DNA from: Gloeotrichia echinulata CP02
GTDB lineage: Bacteria > Cyanobacteriota > Cyanobacteriia > Cyanobacteriales > Nostocaceae
DNA: 64,000 nt
Assembly (NCBI GenBank): GCA_038087035.1
Contig: CP051187.1
Coordinates: 4,965,001 to 5,029,000, forward strand
Direction of reading: 5' to 3'
Part shown: positions 46,705-55,603 of the stretch, one piece after another
Position numbering within the stretch: the stretch's first letter is position 1
How the letters are laid out: each line of letters opens with the position of its first letter
The notes under the pieces: model-generated
Databases searched by the model: none
Told to the model about the DNA's origin: nothing
Seen by the model: only the letters and a program-made list of their open reading frames with translations
Translations under genes and position numbers: made by a program

Positions 46705-46880
46705 TAAAGCACCTCCCCGTTTAGAGTGATTTCAAACTCGATTTCCTCATTTTCCCCCGCCAAAATGTATAGATTCTGAGTCCGACTATCGATGCAAATG
46801 AGGTGAATTGGCTGAAACATTAAATATGTCAACTGGTAGCTGATTCGATATAAACCCCTCAATTGCGCGTTGCTAGGCAT
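46704..46880 (-). CDS. DUF6888-like small protein
   Basis: 58 residues: MPSNAQLRGLYRISYQLTYL followed by MFQPIHLICIDSRTQNLYIL and ENEEIEFEI. Reads directly into the gene at 46498 (TAATG overlap), so the two are translated together. Function unknown; the pair is common in cyanobacteria, perhaps toxin-antitoxin-like. Confidence 0.7.
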   Translation of the reverse strand: MPSNAQLRGLYRISYQLTYLMFQPIHLICIDSRTQNLYILAGENEEIEFEITLNGEVL

Positions 46881-46946
46881 CTAATTTCCGATTAACCGAA
46901 GAATATTTCTTCAGTATAAGATTTATTGTAACAACTCAATCAACAA

Positions 46947-47414
46947 ATGTTAACCATCATTGGCTGCGGAAATCTTAACCGCAATGACGATGCTGTAGGC
47001 GTGATAATTGCCCAACGCCTACAGCAATATTTAACCACACATCCTCATCGTGATGTCCAAGTTTATGACTGTGGTACTGGCGGGATGGAAGTGATGTTTC
47101 AAGCTAGGGGTAGCCAAAAATTAATAATTGTTGACGCTAGTGCCACAGGTTCCCAACCAGGTGCTATATTTAAAGTCCCAGGGAAAGAACTAGAAACCCT
47201 ACCGGAACCTAGTTATAACTTGCACGATTTTCGTTGGGATAATGCTTTATTCGCTGGGAAAAAAATCTTTCAGGATGATTTTCCCCAAGATGTGACAGTT
47301 TACCTAATTGAAGCCGCCAATTTAGGTTTTGGATTAGAATTAAGTCCTGCTGTCCAACATTCAGCCAATCTAGTTTTCGAGGAATTAACCACACTCCTAA
47401 CTCCTAACTCCTAA
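46947..47414 (+). CDS. hupW: Hydrogenase maturation endopeptidase HupW
   Basis: 155 residues of the HybD/HupW protease family: MLTIIGCGNLNRNDDAVGV with the nickel-sensing acidic residue, VYDCGTGGMEV, IIVDASATG and LHDFRWD with the metal-binding His. It cleaves the HupL tail after VCTVH once nickel is in place. It lies ~3.5 kb downstream of hupL on the same strand, separated by accessory genes. Confidence 0.93.
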   Translation: MLTIIGCGNLNRNDDAVGVIIAQRLQQYLTTHPHRDVQVYDCGTGGMEVMFQARGSQKLIIVDASATGSQPGAIFKVPGKELETLPEPSYNLHDFRWDNALFAGKKIFQDDFPQDVTVYLIEAANLGFGLELSPAVQHSANLVFEELTTLLTPNS

Positions 47415-47436
47415 CTCCTGACCCCTAACTCTTCCT

Positions 47437-47811
47437 TCAAGCCAAATCGCGATAAACTGATAATTCATCTACCCTCATTTCAAAGGGGATACCTTGAATT
47501 TCTGGAGGACAAACGCGGATTTTAGCGCTGCTGACCATTGTATTAAGTAAAGTCCCCATTGGCACCATTTGCTGCAAAATCCGCCAATTTGTAACTTGAT
47601 CAGGACATTCAATTACCAAAGTCATCGCATTGGCGTGGGTTGTGACATACCAGCGACAGTTAGACAGGAGGTTTTGGATTGGGCGATCGCACGCTGCGTA
47701 AAAGTATTTACTAATAGAATACTCTAGTTGCTGACGCAGGATAATATCTGCTGAGGTCAGTTGTATCGGGTGTGAGTCATCTTGGTTGGAGTAATTCTTC
47801 TTTCTAGCCAT
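47437..47811 (-). CDS. Uncharacterised cyanobacterial protein, paralogue of the gene at 17782
   Basis: 124 residues, same family as 17782-18153 (shared FYAACDR, LLSNCRWYVTT, AKIRVCPP, VYRDLA). Family not recognised. Converges with hupW, with 22 bp between the stops. Presence beside both hypB and hupW hints at a hydrogenase link. Confidence 0.8.
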   Translation of the reverse strand: MARKKNYSNQDDSHPIQLTSADIILRQQLEYSISKYFYAACDRPIQNLLSNCRWYVTTHANAMTLVIECPDQVTNWRILQQMVPMGTLLNTMVSSAKIRVCPPEIQGIPFEMRVDELSVYRDLA

Positions 47812-47829
47812 ATAGCCTGATTTTCCTAC

Positions 47830-49116
47830 TTATAGTCCAATAGCCATTGCATAAAGAACATCTTGATTAGTTTCCAAAAATTCTTGGGTTTCATCATCAT
47901 AATAAGCACCAATACCACTACAATGAATTCCCCAAAAATTACTAACAAGATAAACTCTTTGTCCTAAAAAACCAGCTATTTGCATAGCAGTTTGGTAATT
48001 TATATAGTCGGACACAAAAAATAAAGTTACAGCGCCATCTCTAGCAATTGCTTGATTAACGCATAAGTAACCTGTTTTTTCACTGAAATTGCCCGCCTTA
48101 ATTAGATGCATTCCCTTATATAATCCAGGAGCCATCCCCTCGACTCGATGAACAACAGAGTAAATTTCTATTGCTTCAAAATTCTCTGTCGGTATCGGTT
48201 GCTCAACGTGCTGTAAGATCCGCAAATAATTTTCTTGAGAAATCGACTGTTTCTGAAACCGCCTAATTGAACGTCTATTCCAAACAGTTTGCAGAAATTT
48301 CTCCTTGTCAAAATTCCCATGAGGATGCTCTACTTTTTGGTGACTACTCTTCTGCAAAGCTGTTATTTGATATCCATCTTCAATAAATTGATTTGCTTCA
48401 AAATAATCAGTACCACAAACAAAAGGAACTTTCAGCCTCAAGCGCCTAATTTTTTGCTCTCGCACCTCTCCAGAAATCGCACAAGCAGTAATAAACTCTT
48501 TATTCTCAAATCCTAAATCTGCATTAAGAGAGAGTTTATCAAAGTCAAAAATTAATTGTACATCTTTGTCGTAAATATAAGCTGATGCAGCGATAGCACC
48601 TAAATGGTGCCCGCTATCTAACCAGCAATATCTCATGCTCCTGTCTTTGTATTTCCAGCTAGACCTATAATAAACACAACTAATTAAAAAAATGAATCCG
48701 TTTATACTTTTACCTGGTATAATATAACTTTCTAAACCATCATCAATTAATTCATATATAAGTGTTAGACAATTATTCTCAACTTCTAGATGATATAAGC
48801 CATTGACTATGCCTTCGATACCGCGAATCTGTACGTAAAGCTCTGTAGGATACAGAGCGCCTGCAGATGGATTTACGCGCAATTTTTGCGAACCATCTTT
48901 ATACAGCTTTTCGAGAGTTATCGCACTAGTTAAGCTAATAAAAGCATGAATTGGATTATTGACATTTAATTTCAGTCTTCTATAAAATTTTGGATAAATT
49001 TTAAATGAAGACGGTTGTGTTGCAGCAGCTACATAGTTAGGATCAAGTTGTACCGATAAGTAGGAATGCTTGGTAGCATCATGATAAACTTTTCCTGTCC
49101 TGTTGCTTTGTGGCAT
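47830..49116 (-). CDS. SagB/ThcOx-type nitroreductase-like dehydrogenase
   Basis: 428 residues with two nitroreductase-like halves: KLRVNPSAGALYPTELYVQIRGIEGIVNGLYHLEVE in the first (the SagB PSAGALYPTE signature) and NRRSIRRFQKQSISQENYLRIL...APGLYKG in the second. SagB enzymes use FMN to oxidise azolines in RiPP peptides, but many homologues are stand-alone. No precursor peptide or cyclodehydratase gene was seen nearby. Overlaps the upstream ankyrin gene by 38 bp, so the two are coupled. Confidence 0.88.
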   Translation of the reverse strand: MPQSNRTGKVYHDATKHSYLSVQLDPNYVAAATQPSSFKIYPKFYRRLKLNVNNPIHAFISLTSAITLEKLYKDGSQKLRVNPSAGALYPTELYVQIRGIEGIVNGLYHLEVENNCLTLIYELIDDGLESYIIPGKSINGFIFLISCVYYRSSWKYKDRSMRYCWLDSGHHLGAIAASAYIYDKDVQLIFDFDKLSLNADLGFENKEFITACAISGEVREQKIRRLRLKVPFVCGTDYFEANQFIEDGYQITALQKSSHQKVEHPHGNFDKEKFLQTVWNRRSIRRFQKQSISQENYLRILQHVEQPIPTENFEAIEIYSVVHRVEGMAPGLYKGMHLIKAGNFSEKTGYLCVNQAIARDGAVTLFFVSDYINYQTAMQIAGFLGQRVYLVSNFWGIHCSGIGAYYDDETQEFLETNQDVLYAMAIGL

Positions 49117-49567
49117 TTTTGAGTATCCTTAAAACTTCTCTATTGCTAGCAAAATCTATCGCCTTATAATCATCTAAATTTTTTAAATTTATGTTAGGAT
49201 GGTACTGTAACAACAAATTAACTACTTCTATCTTGCCCGCTGAAGCGGCATACATCAAAACAGTTGCACCATTATCATTCTGGTTATCAATGTTGATATT
49301 AGCAGTCAGTAGTAAGTTAATTAAATCGTAGTGGTTGCCAAAACAAGCAAACCACAAAGCGTTATTACTATCATTGTTTCTGATATTTATATCCGCACCC
49401 AGATCAATCAGTTCTTTGACCACAGCATAGACACCTTCTCTGGTAGCCTTCATTAATGCTGTATCGCCGTTTTCGCCACGTTGATTTAAATCGTTAGCAT
49501 TGTAGCCTTTAGCTAAAAACCATTCTCTTGTTGTTGCACTTAAATCTTGGCTATTGCTTAAAGTCAT
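49079..49567 (-). CDS. Ankyrin-repeat protein
   Basis: 162 residues with four ankyrin repeats (NGDTALMKATREGVYAVVKELIDLGADIN, NNALWFACFGNHYDLINLLLTA, GATVLMYAASAGKIEVVNLLLQY, DDYKAIDFASNREVLRIL). A protein-interaction partner, likely for the SagB-like enzyme with which it overlaps. Confidence 0.9.
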   Translation of the reverse strand: MTLSNSQDLSATTREWFLAKGYNANDLNQRGENGDTALMKATREGVYAVVKELIDLGADINIRNNDSNNALWFACFGNHYDLINLLLTANINIDNQNDNGATVLMYAASAGKIEVVNLLLQYHPNINLKNLDDYKAIDFASNREVLRILKNATKQQDRKSLS

Positions 49568-50021
49568 AAAACATTCCTAGTGTAGTGAAAACTAATAGTT
49601 ATTGCACTGTATCAACGAGCTTAGATTAACAGTCAAACGTCAACGATCAACTGTTATTTTTGGGAATTTACCAAGAAATTTGACAAAGGTAATGGTGGGT
49701 AATACCCACCATTTTCAAAAAGCTATAGACACCATGAGAGGAGTAAAAATTCATAGTGACTATTAACTGCTCAGATTAGCTCAAATTAACAGTTAACAGT
49801 CACGACACCAGACTCACCAAGTATTGCAGATAGAAAAAGAACGCCAATTTCCTAAACTTGAAATAACTTCAATACCTAAATTTATGCCATTCCAGAAAAC
49901 CAAGTTTTGCAGTTTGTATCTTCTAATAAGACAGTATTAGAAAGTAAAAAAAGCAACTGTTTAGGAACATTTTGGAATAGTAAATTGGTGTTCTATCCAG
50001 ACAGATTAGCCAACAAACTTA
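49568..50021. other. Intergenic, no gene seen
   Basis: Contains ATGGTGGGTAATACCCACCAT, a perfect hairpin at about 49691-49711, possibly a terminator or dispersed repeat, and short GTTAACAGT motifs. Otherwise AT-rich. Confidence 0.45.
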
Positions 50022-50618
50022 TTAACCAATAGCCACATAATCTCGTCCTTCAGCGAATAGCTGTCTGGCTGTTTTTTCTGGTTTTGGCGACCCATAATAA
50101 CCAGCTTCAGCTTCCAGTTCATCGACTATATCCCAAGCTTCAATCGTTCTTTTGGAATCTACACCATAATTAGTAGCAGTTGAACGAGCATTAGAGATAG
50201 CCTTTTGCAATTCCTTATGCAAGAATTTTAGTTTTGGTTTTTCAACAAAGTCCCCCTTAGTGATAATATCTGTGACAGAAATAATGCCCAATAATTCACC
50301 TTGAATCACAGGCGCACGCCATACACCTGTATTAGCGAATAACCGCGCCACATATTCCACATCGAGGTCAGGATTGACAACAATGCAGGGTTTTGTCATG
50401 ATTTCATAAACGTGTACTTTTTCGGGATCTTGTCCATAAGCAACAACTTTGGATACAATATCCATTTCGCTGACGATACCGTAAGCATCGCCACTGTTAC
50501 GAGGTTCTACAATTAATGCTCGTAATTCTTTTAGTTTCAAGAGTTTGACTGCTTCTGCTATAGTAGCGGAACCGCGAATAGTAGCAACATCTTGAGTCAT
50601 AATTTGTTTAGCTTTCAT
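50022..50618 (-). CDS. CBS-domain protein
   Basis: 198 residues with a pair of CBS domains: AKQIMTQDVATIRGSATIAEAVKLLKLKELRALIVEP...GIVSEMDIVSKV and YEIMTKPCIVVNPDLDVEYVARLF...LLGIISVTDIITKGD. CBS pairs usually bind adenosyl nucleotides and sense energy state. The C-terminal ~55 residues are an extension. Located downstream of the nif genes and perhaps tied to nitrogen-fixing metabolism. Confidence 0.88.
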   Translation of the reverse strand: MKAKQIMTQDVATIRGSATIAEAVKLLKLKELRALIVEPRNSGDAYGIVSEMDIVSKVVAYGQDPEKVHVYEIMTKPCIVVNPDLDVEYVARLFANTGVWRAPVIQGELLGIISVTDIITKGDFVEKPKLKFLHKELQKAISNARSTATNYGVDSKRTIEAWDIVDELEAEAGYYGSPKPEKTARQLFAEGRDYVAIG

Positions 50619-51315
50619 AACTCTTGCTCCTTAAATTTGTTTTGCAAGTAAGAGAATTTCTACTAAACTGCTGCAATTGTTCCCAAACTGCATTGAGTAG
50701 ATGCATCTGAATCAAATTGAATTCAAAATCTGATAAAATAGATGCATCTCATCAAAAGCTATTACGGAAATTAGACACTCTATGAGAAAATATTGGACAT
50801 ATTTCACACCTTAATAAACCTGGTTTTTTGTGTGACGAGACTTACGCATTTACCCGCATATTCTGTAGAAGATATCTAACTTTCTACTCAATTTATAAGT
50901 TGAACCAGGATTAAGATAGGAATGTCTTAGATAAGTTTGTAATCGCTTTTTGTTGAAGTTTGGTTTACCAGCAACAATTTAGCTTACTTATATATTATCA
51001 CTCTGATAAATTTAAATTATGAATGATTTATAAAGATCCCCATATATTTCTGGGTTAAAAGGCTTAAAAAACTCTGAAAAAGTCATGAAAATTACAGTTT
51101 ATTCTTGCAATTTAAGGTATCCATGACTTATATGGTAGTCTGAATCAGAGTCCAAAAATCTGTTGAAAATTACGAACAACTCAAATATGACACACCCTAC
51201 AAGATATGTTGAGTGTGACACCTGTGTAAGTCCTGTTAAGTAAGTCGGCGCGAAAAAATAAAACTATATTACTACATATAAATACAGCAGATTGCAGGTA
51301 AATGAGGTACAGATA

Positions 51316-51411
51316 TTACAATGATTTTCAGGTAAATATACCACGCTTTTGGGGCGCAAGGCCTTGCGCCCATACAAGGATATGTGGTTCAAAGAAATAA
51401 AAATTGCTGTA
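51316..51411. repeat. MITE-like repeat, TTACAGC family, copy D
   Basis: Begins TTACAATGATTTTCAGG and ends AAAATTGCTGTA, with GGGGCGCAAGGCCTTGCGCC in the core. Confidence 0.65.
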
Positions 51412-51490
51412 TGTCCCAAATGCTTACCAATGACAAATGATAAATGACGACCAAAGCCAGTAAGGTTCAATAGCCGACTTACTTATATAT

Positions 51491-51612
51491 CAATACAGTT
51501 CAGTTAAGGAAAATTGTCGTAGGGGCACGGCACGAATAAAATTGTCATTAGAACAAAAAATTTTGGATGTTCCCTACAGTGTATATCATTCGAGCCTAAC
51601 TGAACTGTATTG
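51491..51612. mobile_element. MITE with perfect 10-bp target duplication
   Basis: Ends CAATACAGTTCAGTTAAGG and CCTAACTGAACTGTATTG are inverted. Flanking bases ACTTATATAT occur at 51481-51490 and again at 51613-51622. 122 bp with no coding capacity. The duplication length fits IS4-like transposases. Confidence 0.8.
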
Positions 51613-51626
51613 ACTTATATATACTA

Positions 51627-51878
51627 TCAATTATTAATAATCCGAACGTAAATCGCCTTAGCGGTTGCTCGATCTATTGTAGAAGATGTATTCCCGACTT
51701 TCACGATTAAAGAGGGAAAGCACTGTTCTAGAGTGATAGTAGTTCCTATAGTTACCCCAATAGCAATCAGTTTTTTCCTGATTGTTTCATCCTGAACTTT
51801 ACAGAAAGTAACAATAGCTTGCTCTCCTATTCTGAGTAATTCTAATGAGCAACCAGTAACGCTAAAGGGGGTAAACAT
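51627..51878 (-). CDS. FeoA-like protein
   Basis: 83 residues from MFTPFSVTGCSLELLRIGEQAIVTFC; the SH3-like FeoA pattern continues with KLIAIGVTIGTTITLEQCFPSLIVKVGNTSSTIDRATAKAIYVRI. An upstream ATG at 51959 would add unlike sequence. It follows fdxH, as in other heterocyst nif clusters, and may aid iron supply for nitrogenase. Confidence 0.85.
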   Translation of the reverse strand: MFTPFSVTGCSLELLRIGEQAIVTFCKVQDETIRKKLIAIGVTIGTTITLEQCFPSLIVKVGNTSSTIDRATAKAIYVRIINN

Positions 51879-51983
51879 TGAAAGTATACGAAATAAATTG
51901 TATAGATATCTGTCAAGCAGCTTGCTAAAAGCTAGGATGAAGAAATTTTCATTCTTCATCCTAGTTAAAGCTACAAAATAACC

Positions 51984-52283
51984 TTAAACCAGGTATGCTT
52001 CTTGATGTGTCTTAATTGTGCAATTGGAGCGTGGATAGGTAACACAAAGTAAAGCGAAACCTTTAGAAATTTGATCATCATCCAAGAAGTTTTGGTCATC
52101 TTGATTGACTTCACCTTCAACTACCTTACCAACACAACTAGAGCAAGAACCAGCGTGACAAGAGTAAGGTAATTCAATACCTTCTTCTTCCGCTGCATCT
52201 AGGATGGTGGTATCTTCATCCACTTCAATTGTGGTGTCGAGGTCTTCCTTTTTGTTGATTAATCTAACTTGGTATGTAGCCAT
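51984..52283 (-). CDS. fdxH: Heterocyst [2Fe-2S] ferredoxin FdxH
   Basis: 99 residues from MATYQVRLINKKEDLDTTIEVDEDTT with the plant-type cluster motif CHAGSCSSCVGK...LLC. The lysines in RLINKKED and the terminal QEAYLV are typical of FdxH, the electron donor to nitrogenase in heterocysts. An in-frame start at 52301 adds six residues unlike the family. Downstream of hesB. Confidence 0.95.
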   Translation of the reverse strand: MATYQVRLINKKEDLDTTIEVDEDTTILDAAEEEGIELPYSCHAGSCSSCVGKVVEGEVNQDDQNFLDDDQISKGFALLCVTYPRSNCTIKTHQEAYLV

Positions 52284-52463
52284 TTTTCCGATTCTCCTCA
52301 ATTGTTATACAAGTAGGTTTAATTCCCGAAGTTATGGAATCTTTTTGATTGACTTCGAGAAAGTTCGCGGAGTGCGTCTACGGTTCGCTTCTATAATCAA
52401 ACTTGCTGCTAACAGAACTGTTGAAGACCTCCACACTTATGTCTTCCCCAGTTGCAAATAGTC

Positions 52464-52838
52464 TTAGCTACAAGGTACACCAGTAGGTGTGCAGTCACCT
52501 GCTTTAAAGGACTTACCACAACCACAGGTATCAGATGCATTGGGGTTAGTAAATTTAAAGCCACTTTCAAGCACCCCATCAACAAAATCGATCACAACCC
52601 CTTCTAATAACGGCGCACTTTTAGCATCGACGTAAACCAGCACCTTACCTTGCTCGATTACTAAATCGTCTGGTTGCGGGTTGCTAGTAATATCAATTCC
52701 ATATTCATAGCCACTACAACCACCATCTTTTACAGAGATGCGAACACCTTTAGTTACGCCATTTTCGTCGGGAGCAGAAGCTCGTAAGAATCCCCGTAGA
52801 CGAAATTCAGCTTTTTCTGTCAAAGTAACAGTCATCAC
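52464..52838 (-). CDS. hesB: HesB, IscA-type Fe-S assembly protein
   Basis: 124 residues of the A-type carrier family: LTEKAEFRLRGFLRASAP, GGCSGYEYGIDI and C-terminal ASDTCGCGKSF, which supply the three cluster cysteines. It lies between hesA and fdxH as in other heterocystous nif clusters. Ends DCTPTGVPCS. Confidence 0.95.
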   Translation of the reverse strand: MMTVTLTEKAEFRLRGFLRASAPDENGVTKGVRISVKDGGCSGYEYGIDITSNPQPDDLVIEQGKVLVYVDAKSAPLLEGVVIDFVDGVLESGFKFTNPNASDTCGCGKSFKAGDCTPTGVPCS

Positions 52839-52990
52839 GTCTCCTGATTTGTAGCGATTATTTGTTTTGATTTCAGGTGGGAGTTTTCAGAGATATGCAT
52901 AGTCAAGAGTCCAAAAACGAACTATAAACTATGGACTTTTGACTTTTGACTATCTTCACGAAACGATGTGCAACTTGGCAGTAAGCTACT

Positions 52991-53791
52991 TTATGTTGTG
53001 CAATTACTGGTGGTTTCCAGAGAATTGGCTTGGGAGTATCTCCAGGGCGCAGTGTTACCACATACGGGACAAGAGCGATCGCGGTAAGAACGGCGTTTAG
53101 CAAACTCCATCCGACCCAAATCAATCGTTAACAGTTGCGACAATAAAGGTTGACTAAAGCCGGTAATCAGCTTAATCGCCTCCAGCGCCGTCAGACAAGC
53201 CAGCGTCCCAGAAACCGCACCCAATACAGAAAAGGCGCGTCGATCCCAATCAGGCTTTTCGGGAAACAGACAGGACAAACAAGGAGTCACACCAGGAATA
53301 ATCGTCGTCAGGTAAGCCTCCATCCCGTCCATAGCGGCTTCCACCATAGGCTTACGCCAGCGCACACAAGCCTCGTTTAACAAATTGCGCTCTGTAAAAT
53401 TGTGGGCGCAATCAAGAGCCATATCAGCGGACTGTACCAACGAATCGACATTTTCCGGGGTGATGTAATCATGAACTGCTTCCACTTGGACATCAGGATT
53501 AATCGCGTCCAAAGTTTCTTTAGCTTTGAATACCCTTGGCTGACCTACCCAATCGTCCGTCATCAAAATTTGACGATTCATATCATCTAGCCGCAAGTCA
53601 CCACCCCGAACCAAGATTAGTCGCCCAACGCCCGCTACTGCTAGGTAAAGCGCCGCCGTACCGCCTAATCCCCCCACACCTGTAACCAAAACCGTCGCTG
53701 ACTTCAGGCGCTTTTGTGCTACTTCGCCAAAATTTGGGAGCATCATTTGGCGACGATAGCGTTCTAATTCGGTAGGCGTCAGGTTTACCAC
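52991..53791 (-). CDS. hesA: HesA, ThiF/MoeB-like protein of the nif cluster
   Basis: 266 residues of the E1-like adenylation family: RYRRQMMLPNFGEVAQKRLKSATVLVTGVGGLGGTAALYLAVAGVG (nucleotide loop), NRQILM, and zinc cysteines CLSCLFPE and CPVCGN. Probably activates a carrier protein for metal or sulfur handling in nitrogenase assembly. Precedes hesB. Confidence 0.94.
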   Translation of the reverse strand: MVNLTPTELERYRRQMMLPNFGEVAQKRLKSATVLVTGVGGLGGTAALYLAVAGVGRLILVRGGDLRLDDMNRQILMTDDWVGQPRVFKAKETLDAINPDVQVEAVHDYITPENVDSLVQSADMALDCAHNFTERNLLNEACVRWRKPMVEAAMDGMEAYLTTIIPGVTPCLSCLFPEKPDWDRRAFSVLGAVSGTLACLTALEAIKLITGFSQPLLSQLLTIDLGRMEFAKRRSYRDRSCPVCGNTAPWRYSQANSLETTSNCTT

Positions 53792-53801
53792 TTTTTACCT
53801 C

Positions 53802-54119
53802 CTAATCAGAAGTGATTTCTGTCAGCTTGACTACATTTTTCGGCTTGTCATTAAACACCTTGAACAGTTTTTGTTCATGGGGTGTTGATTCCATAAATAC
53901 TTCATAGGCTTTTTGCAAAGCTTCAGCATATTTATTTAGCCGTTCTTCCGAACTTAACCCAGCAGAATTTTCATCAACTTCGCTGATGTATTGAGAAAAT
54001 TTCTTGAGAATATGTAGACGATTTACATTGACAAATTTTTGGTCGTAGGGCAGGTCAAAAAATTTAAAAAATTCTTCTGCATCTACAAGGTGCTTGAATT
54101 CTTCAATAGTTCCGGTCAT
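53802..54119 (-). CDS. nifW: Nitrogenase-stabilising protein NifW
   Basis: 105 residues from MTGTIEEFKHLVDAEEFFKFFDLPYDQKFVNVNRLHILKKFSQYI, the standard NifW opening. NifW protects or assists the MoFe protein. The ATG at 54119 overlaps the upstream stop as ATGA, so it is preferred over TTG at 54125. Confidence 0.94.
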   Translation of the reverse strand: MTGTIEEFKHLVDAEEFFKFFDLPYDQKFVNVNRLHILKKFSQYISEVDENSAGLSSEERLNKYAEALQKAYEVFMESTPHEQKLFKVFNDKPKNVVKLTEITSD

Positions 54120-54316
54120 TCGCAATTCTCCAATTTTTTTAGCTGTTTCTTAAGTTCATCTAACTGACGATAGATCTCATAAGTCTCAGCCGCAACATCC
54201 TTAAGTTTCTCGAAATCTGTTGGTAGCCCTTCTGCTAAATCATGCAGATCCATTTTCATTTGACCTGCCTTACTATTGAGGCGTCTAATCTTACCTTTTA
54301 GCTCCTCAATTGTCAT
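54116..54316 (-). CDS. CCE_0567 family (DUF683) nif-cluster protein
   Basis: 66 residues, helical hairpin: MTIEELKGKIRRLNSKAGQMKMDLHDLAEGLP...AETYEIYRQLDELKKQLKKLE. The family binds metal and accompanies nifX/nifW in cyanobacteria. Translationally coupled to nifW. Confidence 0.9.
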   Translation of the reverse strand: MTIEELKGKIRRLNSKAGQMKMDLHDLAEGLPTDFEKLKDVAAETYEIYRQLDELKKQLKKLENCE

Positions 54317-54605
54317 TTTTACTTTGTCCTTTGTCCTTTGTCATTTGTCCTTTGTCCTTTGTCATTTGTCATTTGTCATTTGTCATTTGTTATTTGTCCT
54401 TTACTAATGACCAATAACCCTTGATCAATGACCAATAACCCTTGACCAATAACCCTTGACCAATGACCAATGACCAATGACCAATAACCCTTGACCAATG
54501 ACCAATGACCAATGACCAATGACCAATGACTAATGACCAATGACCAATGACCAATGACCAATGCCCAATGCCCAATGCCCCATGCCCCATGCTCAATGAT
54601 TAATG
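54317..54605. repeat. Long STRR array inside the nif operon
   Basis: Nearly 290 bp of heptamers: TTTGTCA on one side, then TGACCAA/TAACCCT/TGACCAA, then TGCCCAA and TGCCCCA variants. It shows stepwise variation of the unit. Translated frames (MVIGHWSLVIGHWSL) are repetitive and not genes. Confidence 0.9.
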
Positions 54606-54610
54606 ATTAA

Positions 54611-55084
54611 TTAAAGTTTGCCTACTTCAGGAAAGCGCTTCGCCAAATCAATGCCTTTTTGTACTAAAGCTTCTCCCTCTTCTGCAACTTTTTCTAGGGA
54701 TTCAAAACCAAACCGATGAGCATCCCGCAAAGTTCTCACAGCTAATAATAGCCGACCAGAAAACACTAAAGCCCAGCCAAATCCTTCATGGCTCAAATCA
54801 ACTACAACTTGGGATATCAGACCTGTTTCCTGTTCAATGCGGGCGGCTACAGCCCGATAAAATGCCATAATCCGTGATTTTGTAATCGGATCTACCTCAC
54901 CTTCTAGAGAAATTTCGCGTTTCTTTTGTTTGGTGACAACATATGGCTTAAGAATTAATTCATCTGCCCAATTCCGGTAAACTCCATAGCTATCTTGACC
55001 CCGGATTTGTTGCACTATTGCCTTGAGAAAAGGCGAGGTTACTGCTGTGCTGCTGGTTCCATTTACACTATTATCTGCGCTCAT
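54611..55084 (-). CDS. NifX-associated protein (DUF269)
   Basis: 157 residues: FLKAIVQQIRGQDSYGVYRNWADELILKPYVVTKQKKREISLEGEVDP...VVVDLSHEGFGWALVFSGRLLLAVRTLRDAHRFGFES. This DUF269 family regularly follows nifX and probably helps FeMo-co synthesis. Its ATG overlaps the nifX stop. Confidence 0.93.
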   Translation of the reverse strand: MSADNSVNGTSSTAVTSPFLKAIVQQIRGQDSYGVYRNWADELILKPYVVTKQKKREISLEGEVDPITKSRIMAFYRAVAARIEQETGLISQVVVDLSHEGFGWALVFSGRLLLAVRTLRDAHRFGFESLEKVAEEGEALVQKGIDLAKRFPEVGKL

Positions 55085-55494
55085 ACTTTTGCTTCATTTT
55101 CTATTTCATCTTCAAAGTTTGTGGTTTTTTGCTGTAAGGCTTTCCGCAGCCAAGGGGGAGGATTACCTTTGAGAGTTTGCACTAACTTATTTAGGACATC
55201 AGCAATTTCTTCTTCTTCGGATTTTGCTTTAACAGGAGTGACACCTTTTTTGATTAACCGAGCAGCAGCACTACCACCAATTGCTAAAACATAAACAATT
55301 GTGCAGTCAACTAATGCATCAAGTTTGGGTGTAATTTTATCCTCGTTACCATCTTCTTTGAGGTCTCCCTCAAATTTCAGAGTTTCCAGGAATGAATATC
55401 CCTCATCTGAAATTTCATAAACATCAATTTCTCTTGCCCATCCGAAGTGAGCATTAACATGAATCCGGTCACTTGTCGTGAAGGCAATTTTCAT
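55081..55494 (-). CDS. nifX: FeMo-co biosynthesis protein NifX
   Basis: 137 residues from MKIAFTTSDRIHVNAHFGWAREIDVYEISDEGY, a NifX/NifB-C type carrier fold that binds the cofactor precursor. An in-frame ATG at 55521 lies in STRR DNA and is unlikely. Co-transcribed with nifN upstream. Confidence 0.94.
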   Translation of the reverse strand: MKIAFTTSDRIHVNAHFGWAREIDVYEISDEGYSFLETLKFEGDLKEDGNEDKITPKLDALVDCTIVYVLAIGGSAAARLIKKGVTPVKAKSEEEEIADVLNKLVQTLKGNPPPWLRKALQQKTTNFEDEIENEAKV

Positions 55495-55603
55495 CCTAGT
55501 TTGTCCTTTGTCATTTGTCATTTGTCAAGAGTCAAGAGTCCATAGTCAAGATTTCATAGTCAATATTGATAACTCTTGACCTTTGACCCTTGACCCTTGA
55601 CGA

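Larger units (their letters stand above)
50619..51626. other. 1-kb intergenic region with two inserted repeats
   Basis: AT-rich DNA with a TTACAGC-family repeat (51316-51411) and a fresh-looking MITE (51491-51612). CGAGACTTACGCA near 50840 and TGTGTAAGTCCTG near 51222 resemble an AGGACTTACGCA-type inverted pair. No gene seen. Confidence 0.5.

Noticed and set aside
47209..47394. Minus-strand frame inside hupW
   Set aside because: Antisense shadow of hupW.
54376..54596. Overlapping open frames reading MVIGHWSLVIGHWSL
   Set aside because: Pure translation of STRR heptamers in an intergenic gap; no protein-like composition.
54317..54605. Possible CRISPR array
   Set aside because: Units are contiguous 7-bp repeats without spacers, and no cas genes are present.
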